From assembly GCF_013302895.1 (NCBI RefSeq), contig NZ_VJOK01000001.1, positions 1,995,697-2,045,688 on the forward strand: 49,992 nucleotides of DNA, read 5' to 3'. The stretch comes from Streptomyces albus subsp. chlorinus (lineage in GTDB: Bacteria; Actinomycetota; Actinomycetes; Streptomycetales; Streptomycetaceae). The notes below the pieces were generated by a model that was not told the origin of the DNA, searched no databases, and saw only the letters and a program-made list of their open reading frames with translations. The translations under genes and the position numbers were made by a program. Shown in pieces: positions 39,132 through 46,909 of this stretch. How positions within the stretch are numbered: the first letter of the stretch is position 1; each line of letters begins with the position of its first letter.

Positions 39132-39851
39132 TCAGATCGCTGAGCGGCCCCCGTCGGCGGCGACGGTCGCGCCGGTGACGAACCCCGCCCGGTGACTGGC
39201 CACGAAGGCAACCACCTCGGCGACCTCCGCCGGGTCGGCCGCGCGAGCCATCGGCACCGTTTCGCCGAAACCGCCGACGTCCTGGCCCAGCTCGGCGACT
39301 GCCTTCGTGGAGCGCATCGGGCCGGGGGAGACGGCGTTGACGCGCACCTTCATGGGGGCGTACTCGGCCGCCCAGGCGCGGGTCAGGGATTCCAGTGCCG
39401 CTTTGGTCGCACCGTAGACGGCCATGCCGGGCATGCCGATCCCGGCGGCCGTCGAGGAGATGTTGACGATGCTTCCGCCTCCACGTGCGGCCATGTGTGG
39501 TGCCAGGGCTGTAGTGAGCAGGAACGGTGCCCGCACGTTGACGGCGAATGCCTCGTCGTACGCGTCGAGATCCCGCGTCGCACCGAGCAGGACAGCCGCG
39601 TTGTTGACCAGGACATCGACGTCTTGGGCCGCGTCGGCGAGCCGCCGCACCTCCTCGCTCTCGTTCAGGTCGGCCCGCAGGAAGCCGGTGTGACCGCCGA
39701 TGTCCTCGACGACCCGGGCGCCGCGCTCCGGGTCGCGTCCGCTGACCGTCACGTCCGCGCCACCGGCGGCGAGGACCTTCGCCACCGCGTGCCCCAGCCC
39801 ACCGATCGCGCCGGAGCCGGTGACCAGGGCTTTCTTTCCCCTGAAATCCAT
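39132..39851 (-). CDS. Short-chain dehydrogenase/reductase (SDR)
   Basis: 239 residues. Rossmann motif VTGSGAIGGLGHA (a variant of TGxxxGxG), NNAA at strand 4, S-Y-K triad in ISSTAAG, YGATKAA, and PG loop VSPGPM. It is a classical NAD(P)H SDR of unknown substrate. The ATG at 39851 has GGAAG 9 nt upstream; an in-frame ATG at 39911 overlaps the stop of the preceding 55-residue gene (ATGA) and would add 20 residues. It is divergent from and probably controlled by the TetR regulator. Confidence 0.9.
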   Translation of the reverse strand: MDFRGKKALVTGSGAIGGLGHAVAKVLAAGGADVTVSGRDPERGARVVEDIGGHTGFLRADLNESEEVRRLADAAQDVDVLVNNAAVLLGATRDLDAYDEAFAVNVRAPFLLTTALAPHMAARGGGSIVNISSTAAGIGMPGMAVYGATKAALESLTRAWAAEYAPMKVRVNAVSPGPMRSTKAVAELGQDVGGFGETVPMARAADPAEVAEVVAFVASHRAGFVTGATVAADGGRSAI

Positions 39852-39907
39852 CGGTGTGTCTTCCGTGAGCGTGTCTTCGGGGCGGAGGAACACAGGTCGC
39901 CGGCCGG

Positions 39908-40075
39908 TCATCGGGGCGCAGCCGCCGCGTTGCGGATCCAGCTGCGGAATTCGATCGCCAGGTGTTCGCAGTGCCCCTCGATCGTCGAGTCCGGGGCGGC
40001 GGACGGGTAGATGACGCGTACCACGACATCCGCGCCGGTGCCGGTGTCCATGTGCGCATCGGTGCTGGTGTTCAT
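39908..40075 (-). CDS. 55-residue hypothetical protein upstream of the SDR
   Basis: ATG at 40075 with AAGGG 7 nt upstream. The protein reads DAHMDTGTGADVVVRVIYPS, then IEGHCEHLAIEFRSWIRNAA. The composition is protein-like and the stop overlaps the alternative SDR start by 4 bases, both signs of a real, coupled gene. No family recognised. Confidence 0.65.
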   Translation of the reverse strand: MNTSTDAHMDTGTGADVVVRVIYPSAAPDSTIEGHCEHLAIEFRSWIRNAAAAPR

Positions 40076-40172
40076 GGTGTTCCCTTCGTGGTGCGGTGAA
40101 GCGCGCCGGCGCTGTCGGAGCGTCCGGCGATGCGTTCGACGTTGTTCGTCCTGCGGTCAGGCCTCTGGCCAC

Positions 40173-40313
40173 GGCATGGGTGCCGAACCGGTGACAGTGG
40201 TGGGTGAGAGGGCCTGCGGTGTCGCCGGCGTGTGCGTCGGCGACGGCGGCGGCGATGACGTGGTCCCCGCCGGGGAGGAACCGGTCCACCGTGCACGCGA
40301 GCCGGCGGCTCAC
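40173..40313 (-). pseudogene. Remnant of a flavin reductase-like domain
   Basis: Minus-strand reading SRRLACTVDRFLPGGDHVIA then PLTHHCHRFGTHA resembles the end of flavin reductase (DIM6/NTAB-type) domains: conserved GDHxI, then PLxxHxxRFG. Only about 47 residues remain, with no upstream half. It lies between the 55-residue gene and the TetR operator, suggesting a lost reductase gene of this operon. Confidence 0.5.
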
Positions 40314-40355
40314 ACCGGCCAGGCGGGGCGGATCCCGCCTCTTCGGACCACTGTC

Positions 40356-40377
40356 GTGAATGCGAATTCACATTCAC
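40356..40377. promoter_or_regulatory. TetR-type operator between the SDR operon and tetR
   Basis: GTGAATG-CGAATTCA-CATTCAC: 7-bp perfect arms, with a centre that is also nearly palindromic, 22 bp in total. It lies 57 bp before the TetR start, in an AT-richer patch of the divergent promoter region. This is the expected form of an autoregulatory TetR operator. Confidence 0.75.
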
Positions 40378-40433
40378 ATAATACGCGGGTGATGACCGCT
40401 GTCAAGGGCTGCGCGCGGGGAACGCTCAGTAGG

Positions 40434-41078
40434 ATGCCGGGTGTGATCGACGACCCTCAGGCTCGGAAGCACTACCGGGAGCCTCGCCAGGCACGCAGCC
40501 GCGAGACCTTGCAGCGCGTACTGCAGGCAGCCGAGGACCTGGTCACCACGGACGGGGTGGAAGAGCTGACGATGACGCGGGTCGCGCAGCGCGCCGGCGT
40601 TGCGGTCGGATCGATCTACCGGCGCTTCGAAGGCAAGGACCAGCTCCTCACCGCCTTGAGCGAGCGCACCCTCCAGCGGCTGGAAGCCCACCTGGCCGCG
40701 CGGCTCGACGACTGCGAACCCTCACTGCCGGGCGTGCTGGACGCCTTCGCCCACGCTCTGGCGTACTCCTACGCGTCCGGCAGCCGCTTCATCGCCGGCC
40801 TGCTGCCCGGCCAGGCGGTCGGCCTGAGCGAGCGGGCCGCGCGGACCGCGGCCGAGGTCCGCCGCCTCCTGCACGAGGCCGCGACCCCTTACCTGGACGA
40901 GATCCGGCGCACTGATCCCCACGCGGCCCTCGACGCCGTGGCCCGCACCGTGCTCGGAGCCTGCGTCCACGCCGCACTGCGCCCCGACGGCCTCGACGAC
41001 CAGGACTCCTGGAGCTGGTACGCCGACCAGCTCAGCGACATGACCCTGGCCTATCTGCAGACCCCCGACCGCCGCTGA
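40434..41078 (+). CDS. TetR-family transcriptional regulator
   Basis: 214 residues. The N-terminal HTH (about 22-70) reads LQRVLQAAEDLVTTDGVEEL, MTRVAQRAGVAVGSIYRRFE, GKDQLLTAL. The C-terminal ligand domain is helical. A GTG at 40443 with AGGA upstream is an alternative start. It is divergent from the SDR operon and most likely its repressor through the palindrome at 40356. Confidence 0.92.
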   Translation: MPGVIDDPQARKHYREPRQARSRETLQRVLQAAEDLVTTDGVEELTMTRVAQRAGVAVGSIYRRFEGKDQLLTALSERTLQRLEAHLAARLDDCEPSLPGVLDAFAHALAYSYASGSRFIAGLLPGQAVGLSERAARTAAEVRRLLHEAATPYLDEIRRTDPHAALDAVARTVLGACVHAALRPDGLDDQDSWSWYADQLSDMTLAYLQTPDRR

Positions 41079-41177
41079 CAGCACCCGCTCCTGGGCCGGG
41101 TGCGCCCGGGGCCGGGCCGGTCAAAGGGTGCCCCTCGCGTAGGACGCGGACCGCGAGTCCGACCCGGCCGGGCGCGC

Positions 41178-41211
41178 GGTTCCCCGCGCCCCGTGGGGGG
41201 CGCGGGGAACC
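41178..41211. terminator. Bidirectional terminator between tetR and the MFS gene
   Basis: GGTTCCCCGCGCCCC (41178-41192) pairs perfectly with 41197-41211 (15 bp, GTGG loop). It is located 2 bp from the MFS stop codon, between convergent genes. Confidence 0.85.
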
Positions 41212-41213
41212 GG

Positions 41214-42413
41214 CTAGTGGGAAGAGTGCGCTTCCAGGGGGAGTTCACCCGCGCGGGCGACCACCCGGGACTCGCCCCGCGCGAGGGCACCGGCCACGAC
41301 AGCGATGGCCAGCCCCGCCAGGGCGAGCACCGCGCCGACGAGGGTCGGGGACATCCAGCCCCAGCCGGCCGCGATGACGACGCCGCCGAGCCAGGCGCCG
41401 CCCGCGTTGGCGAGGTTGAACGCGGAGTGGTTGGAGGCCGAGGCCAGCGTCGGCGCGTCGGAGGCGGCCCGCATCACCAGCATCTGGACGGGCGTGGTGA
41501 TCAGGAAGCCGACGGCCCCCAGCAGCCCCACCAGCACCAGCGCGGCCCACTTCACCGGGGCGGCGAAGTGGAAGGTGAGCATGAGCGCCGCCATCAGGCC
41601 GAGCGCCGTGTAGAGGGTGCGGCGCGGGGCGCGGTCGGTCAGCGGCCCGGCCACCAGGGTGCCGAGCGTCATGCCGATGCCGAAGAGGGCGAGCACCCAG
41701 GTCACGGAGGACTCCGCGAGGCCGGTGACCTCGGTCATCATCGAGGCGAGGTAGCTGTAGACGGCGAAGACCCCGCCGAAGCCGAAGACGGCGGTCAGCA
41801 GCCCGAGGACGACCTGGCGGTTGCCCAGCGCCCGCAGCTCGTGCTTGACGCCGCCCTGGTGCTCCAGCGGCAGGCGCGGCACCAGCAGGGCGAGGGAGAC
41901 CATCGCGACCAGCCCGATGAGGGTGACGACGACGAAGGTGGCCCGCCAGCCGAGCTGCTGGCCCAGCGCGGTGCCGCCGGGGACGCCGACGATGTTGGCG
42001 ACGGTCAGCCCGAGGAACATGGTGGCCACCGCGCGGGCCGCCCGGCCCTCCTTGACCAGCCGCGCCGCGACCACGGCGCCGACGCCGAAGAAGGCGCCGT
42101 GCGGCAGTCCCGCCAGCACGCGTCCGGCCAGCAGGGTGGCGAAGCCGGGGGCGAGGGCGGAGGCGAGGTTGCCGAGGGTGAACAGTCCCATCAACAGCAG
42201 CAGCATCAGCTTGCGCGGGACGCGGGCGCCGACGGCGGTCAGCAGGGGTGCGCCGAGGACGACACCGAGGGCGTAGGCGGAGACGAGGTACCCCGCGGTC
42301 GGTACGGACGTGCCGAGATCGTCGGCGACGTTCGGCAGCAGGCCCATCATCACGAACTCGGTGGTGCCGATCCCGAAGGCGCCCACGGCGAGTGCGAGCA
42401 GAGCCAGAGGCAT
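41214..42413 (-). CDS. MFS transporter, DHA1-type drug/solute exporter
   Basis: 399 residues, 12 hydrophobic segments. The N-terminus LALAVGAFGIGTTEFVMMGL is the AraJ/chloramphenicol-exporter-type signature; motif A-like sequence is GARVPRKLMLL, and motif C-like sequence GVPGGTALGQQLGW follows helix 5. It is a probable proton-driven efflux pump. The start has AAAGG 10 nt upstream. Transcription appears independent: terminators lie on both sides. Confidence 0.92.
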   Translation of the reverse strand: MPLALLALAVGAFGIGTTEFVMMGLLPNVADDLGTSVPTAGYLVSAYALGVVLGAPLLTAVGARVPRKLMLLLLMGLFTLGNLASALAPGFATLLAGRVLAGLPHGAFFGVGAVVAARLVKEGRAARAVATMFLGLTVANIVGVPGGTALGQQLGWRATFVVVTLIGLVAMVSLALLVPRLPLEHQGGVKHELRALGNRQVVLGLLTAVFGFGGVFAVYSYLASMMTEVTGLAESSVTWVLALFGIGMTLGTLVAGPLTDRAPRRTLYTALGLMAALMLTFHFAAPVKWAALVLVGLLGAVGFLITTPVQMLVMRAASDAPTLASASNHSAFNLANAGGAWLGGVVIAAGWGWMSPTLVGAVLALAGLAIAVVAGALARGESRVVARAGELPLEAHSSH

Positions 42414-42485
42414 GCGGAAAGAACCTTTCGACGCGTAAGGACTGCGATGCGTTGCTGAGTGGTCACGTTGCTGAGCGGACACGGA

Positions 42486-42513
42486 GAGGCGGGCCGCCGT
42501 GACGGCCCGCCTC
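42486..42513. terminator. Terminator downstream of the EEP-family gene
   Basis: GAGGCGGGCCG (42486-42496) pairs perfectly with 42503-42513 over a 6-nt loop. It is placed past the 3' end of the gene at 42623-43681 and before the MFS start. Confidence 0.75.
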
Positions 42514-42622
42514 GGGGCGGCGCGCAGCCACCCCTTTATGTTTTGCCGTGCAACAAAGTCTCGCAGCCGGATGTTCCAGGGTGCAAAACGCGGCGTTACG
42601 CGCGGACGAACCCGGGCTCCCC

Positions 42623-43681
42623 TCAGTCCGTCAGGTCGATTTTGGCCGCGACGGGCAGGTGGTCGCTCCCGGTGGGGGGCAGCGTCCACGCCGAGACGGG
42701 GTCCGCGCCCTTCACCATGATCTGGTCGATCCGCGCCATCGGGAACGAGGCAGGCCAGCTGAAGCCGAAGCCGTTGCCCGCGGCGCCCTGCGCGGAGCGC
42801 AGCTGGGCCGTGATGGGGGCCAGGGCGCGGTCGTTCATGGTCCCGTTGAGGTCGCCGAGGAGGACGACCTTGCCGGCCGGGTCGTGGGAGATGGCCGCGC
42901 CGAGCGCGTCGGCGCTGCCGTCCCGCTGTCCGGCCGTGAAGCCCGCACGGAACTGCACGCGGACGGACGGCAGGTGCGCGGCGTAGACGGCCACCTTCCC
43001 CTTGGGTGTCGCGACGGTGGCGCGCATGGCGCGGGGCCAGCCGATCTTGAGGTCAACAGGCCGGGCGTCGCTCAGCGGGTACTTGCTCCAGATCCCGACC
43101 GTGCCGGTGAGCTTGTGGTACGGGTACGCCTTGCGCAGCCCCGTCCGGTAGACGCCGGCCTGCGCCGAGGAGACCTCCTCCAGCGCGACCACGTCGGCGC
43201 CGGAGGACGCCAGCGCCCGGGCGGTGCCCCGCGGGTCGGGGTTGTCCGCGTTGACGTTGTGGGTGACGACGGTGAGGTCCCCGGACGCCCCGGAGGTCTT
43301 GTCCCCGAACACCCCGCCGAACAGGTTCAGCCACACCAGCGTCGGCAGCACCAGCGCGATCAGCGCGGTGGTGGAGCGGCGCAGCAGGGCCAGGACGAGC
43401 AGCACGACGATCAGCACCCCGCCCCACGGCAGGAACGTCTCCCACAGGGAGCCCAGGTTGCCGATGGAGTTGGGGATCTCGGCGTGCAGGGAGAGCGCGA
43501 GCGCCAGGATCACGGCGACCGCCGCCAGGATCCAGCCGCGCCGCCACTTCCCCGGGCCCGACCACCCTCTCAGGACGCCGCGGCCCCGGTCGTCGGTGTG
43601 CCGTGAAAGCCGGGCGAGGAACCCCGTCCTGGAGTCGCCGTCCTCGCTGTACCTGGCCTCCGACGTGTACGCGCGCGCCAT
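42623..43681 (-). CDS. Membrane-anchored endonuclease/exonuclease/phosphatase-family protein
   Basis: 352 residues. About 45 cytoplasmic residues, three membrane segments (GWILAAVAVILALALSL, FLPWGGVLIVVLLVLALL, TTALIALVLPTLVWLNLF), then an EEP domain facing outward: THNVNADN, ALEEVSS, WPRAMRATV, LLGDLNGTM, GSDHLPVAAKI (metal-binding E, N/D, and catalytic DH). Such proteins can hydrolyse nucleic acid or phosphodiester bonds outside the membrane; substrate unknown. Confidence 0.9.
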   Translation of the reverse strand: MARAYTSEARYSEDGDSRTGFLARLSRHTDDRGRGVLRGWSGPGKWRRGWILAAVAVILALALSLHAEIPNSIGNLGSLWETFLPWGGVLIVVLLVLALLRRSTTALIALVLPTLVWLNLFGGVFGDKTSGASGDLTVVTHNVNADNPDPRGTARALASSGADVVALEEVSSAQAGVYRTGLRKAYPYHKLTGTVGIWSKYPLSDARPVDLKIGWPRAMRATVATPKGKVAVYAAHLPSVRVQFRAGFTAGQRDGSADALGAAISHDPAGKVVLLGDLNGTMNDRALAPITAQLRSAQGAAGNGFGFSWPASFPMARIDQIMVKGADPVSAWTLPPTGSDHLPVAAKIDLTD

Positions 43682-44012
43682 CCGCCGTCCTCACTTGCCT
43701 GTGCTGGTGCCCGATGAACCATAGGCGATTGCGGTTCTCATCAAGGTGAACCTCTCGGTCCGACCGCCGTTTCGCCCGAGTCCGTTCCCGCCGCCCGGAG
43801 ACCGGTGTTCCGGTGCGGGTCTGCTGGGAGGACGAGAGGAGGCGGCCGTCGGGTTCCGGCAGGTGAGGGCGGATCAGTGGTTGTGACAGAACGCGCATAT
43901 CGCTCCGGCCGCCGCCGGGCCCCTACCGGTGGCCGGAGGGGCGTGCCAGCATGGACAGCGGTTCCGGAGACGCCGTCAGGGCGCTTCGAGACGACATCCA
44001 GGAGACCCAGTC
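43682..44012. other. 331-bp divergent intergenic region, nothing specific seen
   Basis: Lies between the EEP gene and panB. I find no convincing small gene or long palindrome. Promoters for both flanking genes must be here. The panB Shine-Dalgarno (AGGAGA) is at its right end. Confidence 0.5.
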
Positions 44013-44840
44013 ATGCCACAGACCCTTTACGGGGGAACCCGTAACCGTCGTGTGACCGTGCGCGACCTCGCACTCGCCAAGGAGCGGGGCGAGAGGTGGC
44101 CCATGCTCACCGCGTACGACGCGATGACCGCCTCCGTCTTCGACGAGGCGGGCATCCCGGTGCTGCTCGTCGGCGACTCGATGGGCAACTGCCACCTCGG
44201 CTACGAGACGACCGTACCCGTCACCATGGACGAGATCGCCATGCTCACGGCGGCCGTCGTACGGGGCACCAGCCGCGCCCTCGTCGTCGCCGACCTGCCG
44301 TTCGGCTCGTACCAGGAGGGCGAGGTCCAGGCGCTGCGCAGCGCCACCCGGCTGGTCAAGGAGGCCGGGGCCCAGGCCGTGAAGCTGGAGGGCGGCGAAC
44401 GCTCGGCCGGCCAGATCGACCTGCTGGTGCGCTCCGGCATCCCGGTGATGGCCCACATCGGGCTGACCCCGCAGTCCGTGCACGCGATGGGCTACCGGGT
44501 GCAGGGCCGCGGCGAGGAGGCGGCGCAGCAGCTGCTGCGCGACGCCAAGGCCGTCCAGGACGCGGGGGCCTTCGCCGTGGTCATGGAGATGGTGCCCGCG
44601 CCCGTCGCCGCCGAGGTCACCCAGGCCCTGCACGTGCCGACCGTCGGAATCGGCGCCGGCCACGACTGCGACGCCCAGGTCCTGGTCTGGACCGATATGG
44701 CGGGCCTCACACCGGGCAGGCTCCCCCGCTTCGTGAAGCGGTACGCGGAGCTGCGCGGCGCCCTGGGCGAGGCCGCCCGCGCCTTCGCCGAGGACGTCAC
44801 CTCGGGGGCCTTCCCGGCACCGGAGCACTCCTTCGAGTGA
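44013..44840 (+). CDS. panB: 3-methyl-2-oxobutanoate hydroxymethyltransferase
   Basis: 275 residues; ATG with AGGAGA 9 nt upstream. First step of pantothenate synthesis: transfers hydroxymethyl from methylene-THF to 2-oxoisovalerate. Family motifs: [27 protein letters not shown] (metal-binding D), [22 protein letters not shown] and TVGIGAG. It is followed by a strong terminator. The longer frame to 43929 lacks a start signal. Confidence 0.95.
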   Translation: MPQTLYGGTRNRRVTVRDLALAKERGERWPMLTAYDAMTASVFDEAGIPVLLVGDSMGNCHLGYETTVPVTMDEIAMLTAAVVRGTSRALVVADLPFGSYQEGEVQALRSATRLVKEAGAQAVKLEGGERSAGQIDLLVRSGIPVMAHIGLTPQSVHAMGYRVQGRGEEAAQQLLRDAKAVQDAGAFAVVMEMVPAPVAAEVTQALHVPTVGIGAGHDCDAQVLVWTDMAGLTPGRLPRFVKRYAELRGALGEAARAFAEDVTSGAFPAPEHSFE

Positions 44841-44861
44841 CAAAGACCGGGCCCCGGTGAC

Positions 44862-44902
44862 GGCGGGCCGGGCCCCGCGCACCCACCGGGGCCCGGCCCG
44901 CC
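44862..44902 (+). terminator. panB terminator
   Basis: GGCGGGCCGGGCCCCG (44862-44877) pairs perfectly with 44887-44902: a 16-bp all-GC stem with a 9-nt loop, 22 bp after the panB stop. Confidence 0.85.
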
Positions 44903-44921
44903 GAGGAGCCGGGCACCCGCA

Positions 44922-44982
44922 CCGACAGCGGGCCGACAGCCCCCGCGAGCGGGCTGTCGGCTCGCTGTCGGTCGGCTGTCGG
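44922..44982. promoter_or_regulatory. Five phased GCTGTCGG/CCGACAGC boxes ahead of the ABC exporter
   Basis: CCGACAGC at 44922 and 44933, and GCTGTCGG at 44953, 44964 and 44975: every same-strand step is exactly 11 bp. The two halves also form a 20-bp stem (44921-44940 with 44953-44972, one mismatch). The array ends 23 bp before the drrA-like ATG, so it overlaps the promoter or leader. It looks like a cooperative operator. Confidence 0.7.
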
Positions 44983-45005
44983 TGGCGTCTGGCACATTGT
45001 CGGAC

Positions 45006-46007
45006 ATGACGCGAGAGAAGACGACGAACGCGGTCGAGGTCCGCGGACTGGTCAAACACTTCGGGGAGACGAAGGCCGTGGACGGCATCGACCTCGATGT
45101 GCGCGAGGGCACCGTGATGGGCGTGCTCGGTCCCAACGGTGCGGGCAAGACGACGCTCGTGAGGATGCTCTCCACCCTGCTGCCGCCCGACGCGGGCACG
45201 GCGAGGGTCGCCGGCTACGACGTGGTGCGCCAGCCCCGCCAGCTCCGCCGCACGATAGGCCTCACCGGGCAGTACGCCTCGGTCGACGAGAAGCTGTCGG
45301 GCTGGGAGAACCTCTACATGATCGGGCGCCTGCTCGATCTGCCCCGCTCGGAGGCCCGCAAGCGCGCCGACGAGCTGCTGGAGCGGTTCTCCCTCACCGA
45401 GGCGGCCCGGCGCCCCGCGAGCAAGTACAGCGGCGGTATGCGCCGCAGGCTCGACCTGGCGGCCTCCATGATCGGCCGCCCGAAGGTGCTGTACCTGGAC
45501 GAGCCCACCACCGGCCTCGACCCGCGCACCCGCAACGAGGTGTGGGACGAGGTGAAGAACATCGTCGCCGACGGCAACACCGTGCTGCTCACCACGCAGT
45601 ACATGGAGGAGGCCGAGCAGCTCGCCAGCGAGCTGACGGTCGTCGACCGGGGCCGGGTCATCGCCGAGGGGCGGGTGCCCGAGCTGAAGGCGAAGGTCGG
45701 CGGCCGCACGCTGGAGATCCGGCCGGCCGACCCGGGCGAGCTGGCCCGGATGGTCGGCGCCCTGGCCCAGTCGGGTCTGGACGGGATCGCGGGCGCGACG
45801 GCCAGCGAGGACGCGGGCGTGGTCAGCGTGCCCATCGTCAGCGACGAACAGCTGACGGCCGTGGTGGGCCTGCTGGGCGAGCGCGGCTTCGCCATCGCCG
45901 ACATCGCCACCCATCTGCCCAGCCTGGACGAGGTGTTCCTGGCCCTCACCGGCCAGAAGGCCACCCACCAGGACGACGAGAACGAGCTCGAGGAGGTCGC
46001 GGCGTGA
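45006..46007 (+). CDS. DrrA-type ABC transporter ATP-binding protein
   Basis: 333 residues. Walker A GVLGPNGAGKTT, signature KYSGGMRRRLDLAASM, Walker B VLYLDEPTTGLDPRT and H-loop region LLTTQYMEEAEQLA. The C-terminal extension of about 100 residues (VVDRGRVIAEGRVPELK to ATHLPSLDEVFLALTG) is typical of daunorubicin-resistance DrrA proteins. The ATG at 45006 follows shortly after the operator array and lacks a clear Shine-Dalgarno. The stop overlaps the permease start (GTGA). It powers drug or lipid-like export. Confidence 0.93.
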   Translation: MTREKTTNAVEVRGLVKHFGETKAVDGIDLDVREGTVMGVLGPNGAGKTTLVRMLSTLLPPDAGTARVAGYDVVRQPRQLRRTIGLTGQYASVDEKLSGWENLYMIGRLLDLPRSEARKRADELLERFSLTEAARRPASKYSGGMRRRLDLAASMIGRPKVLYLDEPTTGLDPRTRNEVWDEVKNIVADGNTVLLTTQYMEEAEQLASELTVVDRGRVIAEGRVPELKAKVGGRTLEIRPADPGELARMVGALAQSGLDGIAGATASEDAGVVSVPIVSDEQLTAVVGLLGERGFAIADIATHLPSLDEVFLALTGQKATHQDDENELEEVAA

Positions 46008-46885
46008 GCACCGCCACCGTCAAGACGCCCCGCGCCGAGGAGACCCGGATCCCGCCCGGCCGCACCCCGGCGCCGCAGAAGCCCGGAGCGGACGAGGGCC
46101 GTATCGGGCTGCGGGCCAACCTGCGGCACATCGGGGCGCTGGTCCGCCGCAACGCGCTCCAGATCAAGCAGGACCCCGAGTCGATGATGGACGCGCTGCT
46201 GATGCCCATCGTCTTCACGCTGCTGTTCGTCTACGTCTTCGGCGGCGCCATCGGCGGCCAGGGCGGCGGCCAGGGCCGGCAGCAGTACGTGCAGTATCTG
46301 ATCCCCGGCATGATGGGCATGATGGGCATGTCCATCGCGATGGCCGTCGGCACGGGCATCAACGAGGACTTCCGCAAGGGCGTGATGGACCGCTTCCGGT
46401 CCATGCCGATCGCCCGCTCCTCGGTGCTGATCGCCAAATCCCTGGTCGAGGTCGGCCGCATGCTGGTGGCCATCGTCGTGCTGCTGACCGTGGGCTTCCT
46501 GTGCGGTTTCGAGATCCACGGGCACTGGCTGGGCATGCTCGGCGCCATCGGCCTGACCGCGCTGTTCGGGGCCTCGCTGTTGTGGATATTCATCCTGCTG
46601 GGTCTGACGATGAACACCGCGCAGGCGGTGCAGGGCGTCTCCTTCCTGGTGCTGATGCCGCTGCAGTTCGGCTCCTCGGTCTTCGTGCCGCCCGGCACGA
46701 TGCCCGGCTGGCTGAAGGCGTTCACCGACGTCAACCCGCTCACGCACCTGGCCGACGCGGCCCGCGGCCTGATGCTGGGCCACGGCGGGATCGCCGGCCC
46801 GGTGATGTGGACGGTGATCTGGTCCGTCGGCCTGACGCTGGTGACGGCGCCGTTCGCCATCGCCAAGTTCCGCAGCAAGGTCTGA
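46004..46885 (+). CDS. DrrB-type ABC-2 transporter permease
   Basis: 293 residues from a GTG with GGAGG 8 nt upstream. A 50-residue cytoplasmic N-terminus precedes six membrane helices of the ABC-2 type (PIVFTLLFVYVFGGAIGG; MMGMSIAMAVGTGI; DRFRSMPIARSSVL coupling segment; NPLTHLADAARGLMLG near the end). It forms the exporter with the coupled ATPase. The substrate is unknown; an upstream operator suggests inducible expression. Confidence 0.93.
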   Translation: MSTATVKTPRAEETRIPPGRTPAPQKPGADEGRIGLRANLRHIGALVRRNALQIKQDPESMMDALLMPIVFTLLFVYVFGGAIGGQGGGQGRQQYVQYLIPGMMGMMGMSIAMAVGTGINEDFRKGVMDRFRSMPIARSSVLIAKSLVEVGRMLVAIVVLLTVGFLCGFEIHGHWLGMLGAIGLTALFGASLLWIFILLGLTMNTAQAVQGVSFLVLMPLQFGSSVFVPPGTMPGWLKAFTDVNPLTHLADAARGLMLGHGGIAGPVMWTVIWSVGLTLVTAPFAIAKFRSKV

Positions 46886-46909
46886 CGCCGGGTGCGCAGG
46901 CGCGGCCCG

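Noticed and set aside
39132..40313. One continuous 393-codon frame as a flavin reductase-SDR fusion
   Set aside because: The middle (about 39852-40170) is Arg/His-rich with no protein character and overlaps a better 55-residue gene; the SDR has its own start and RBS.
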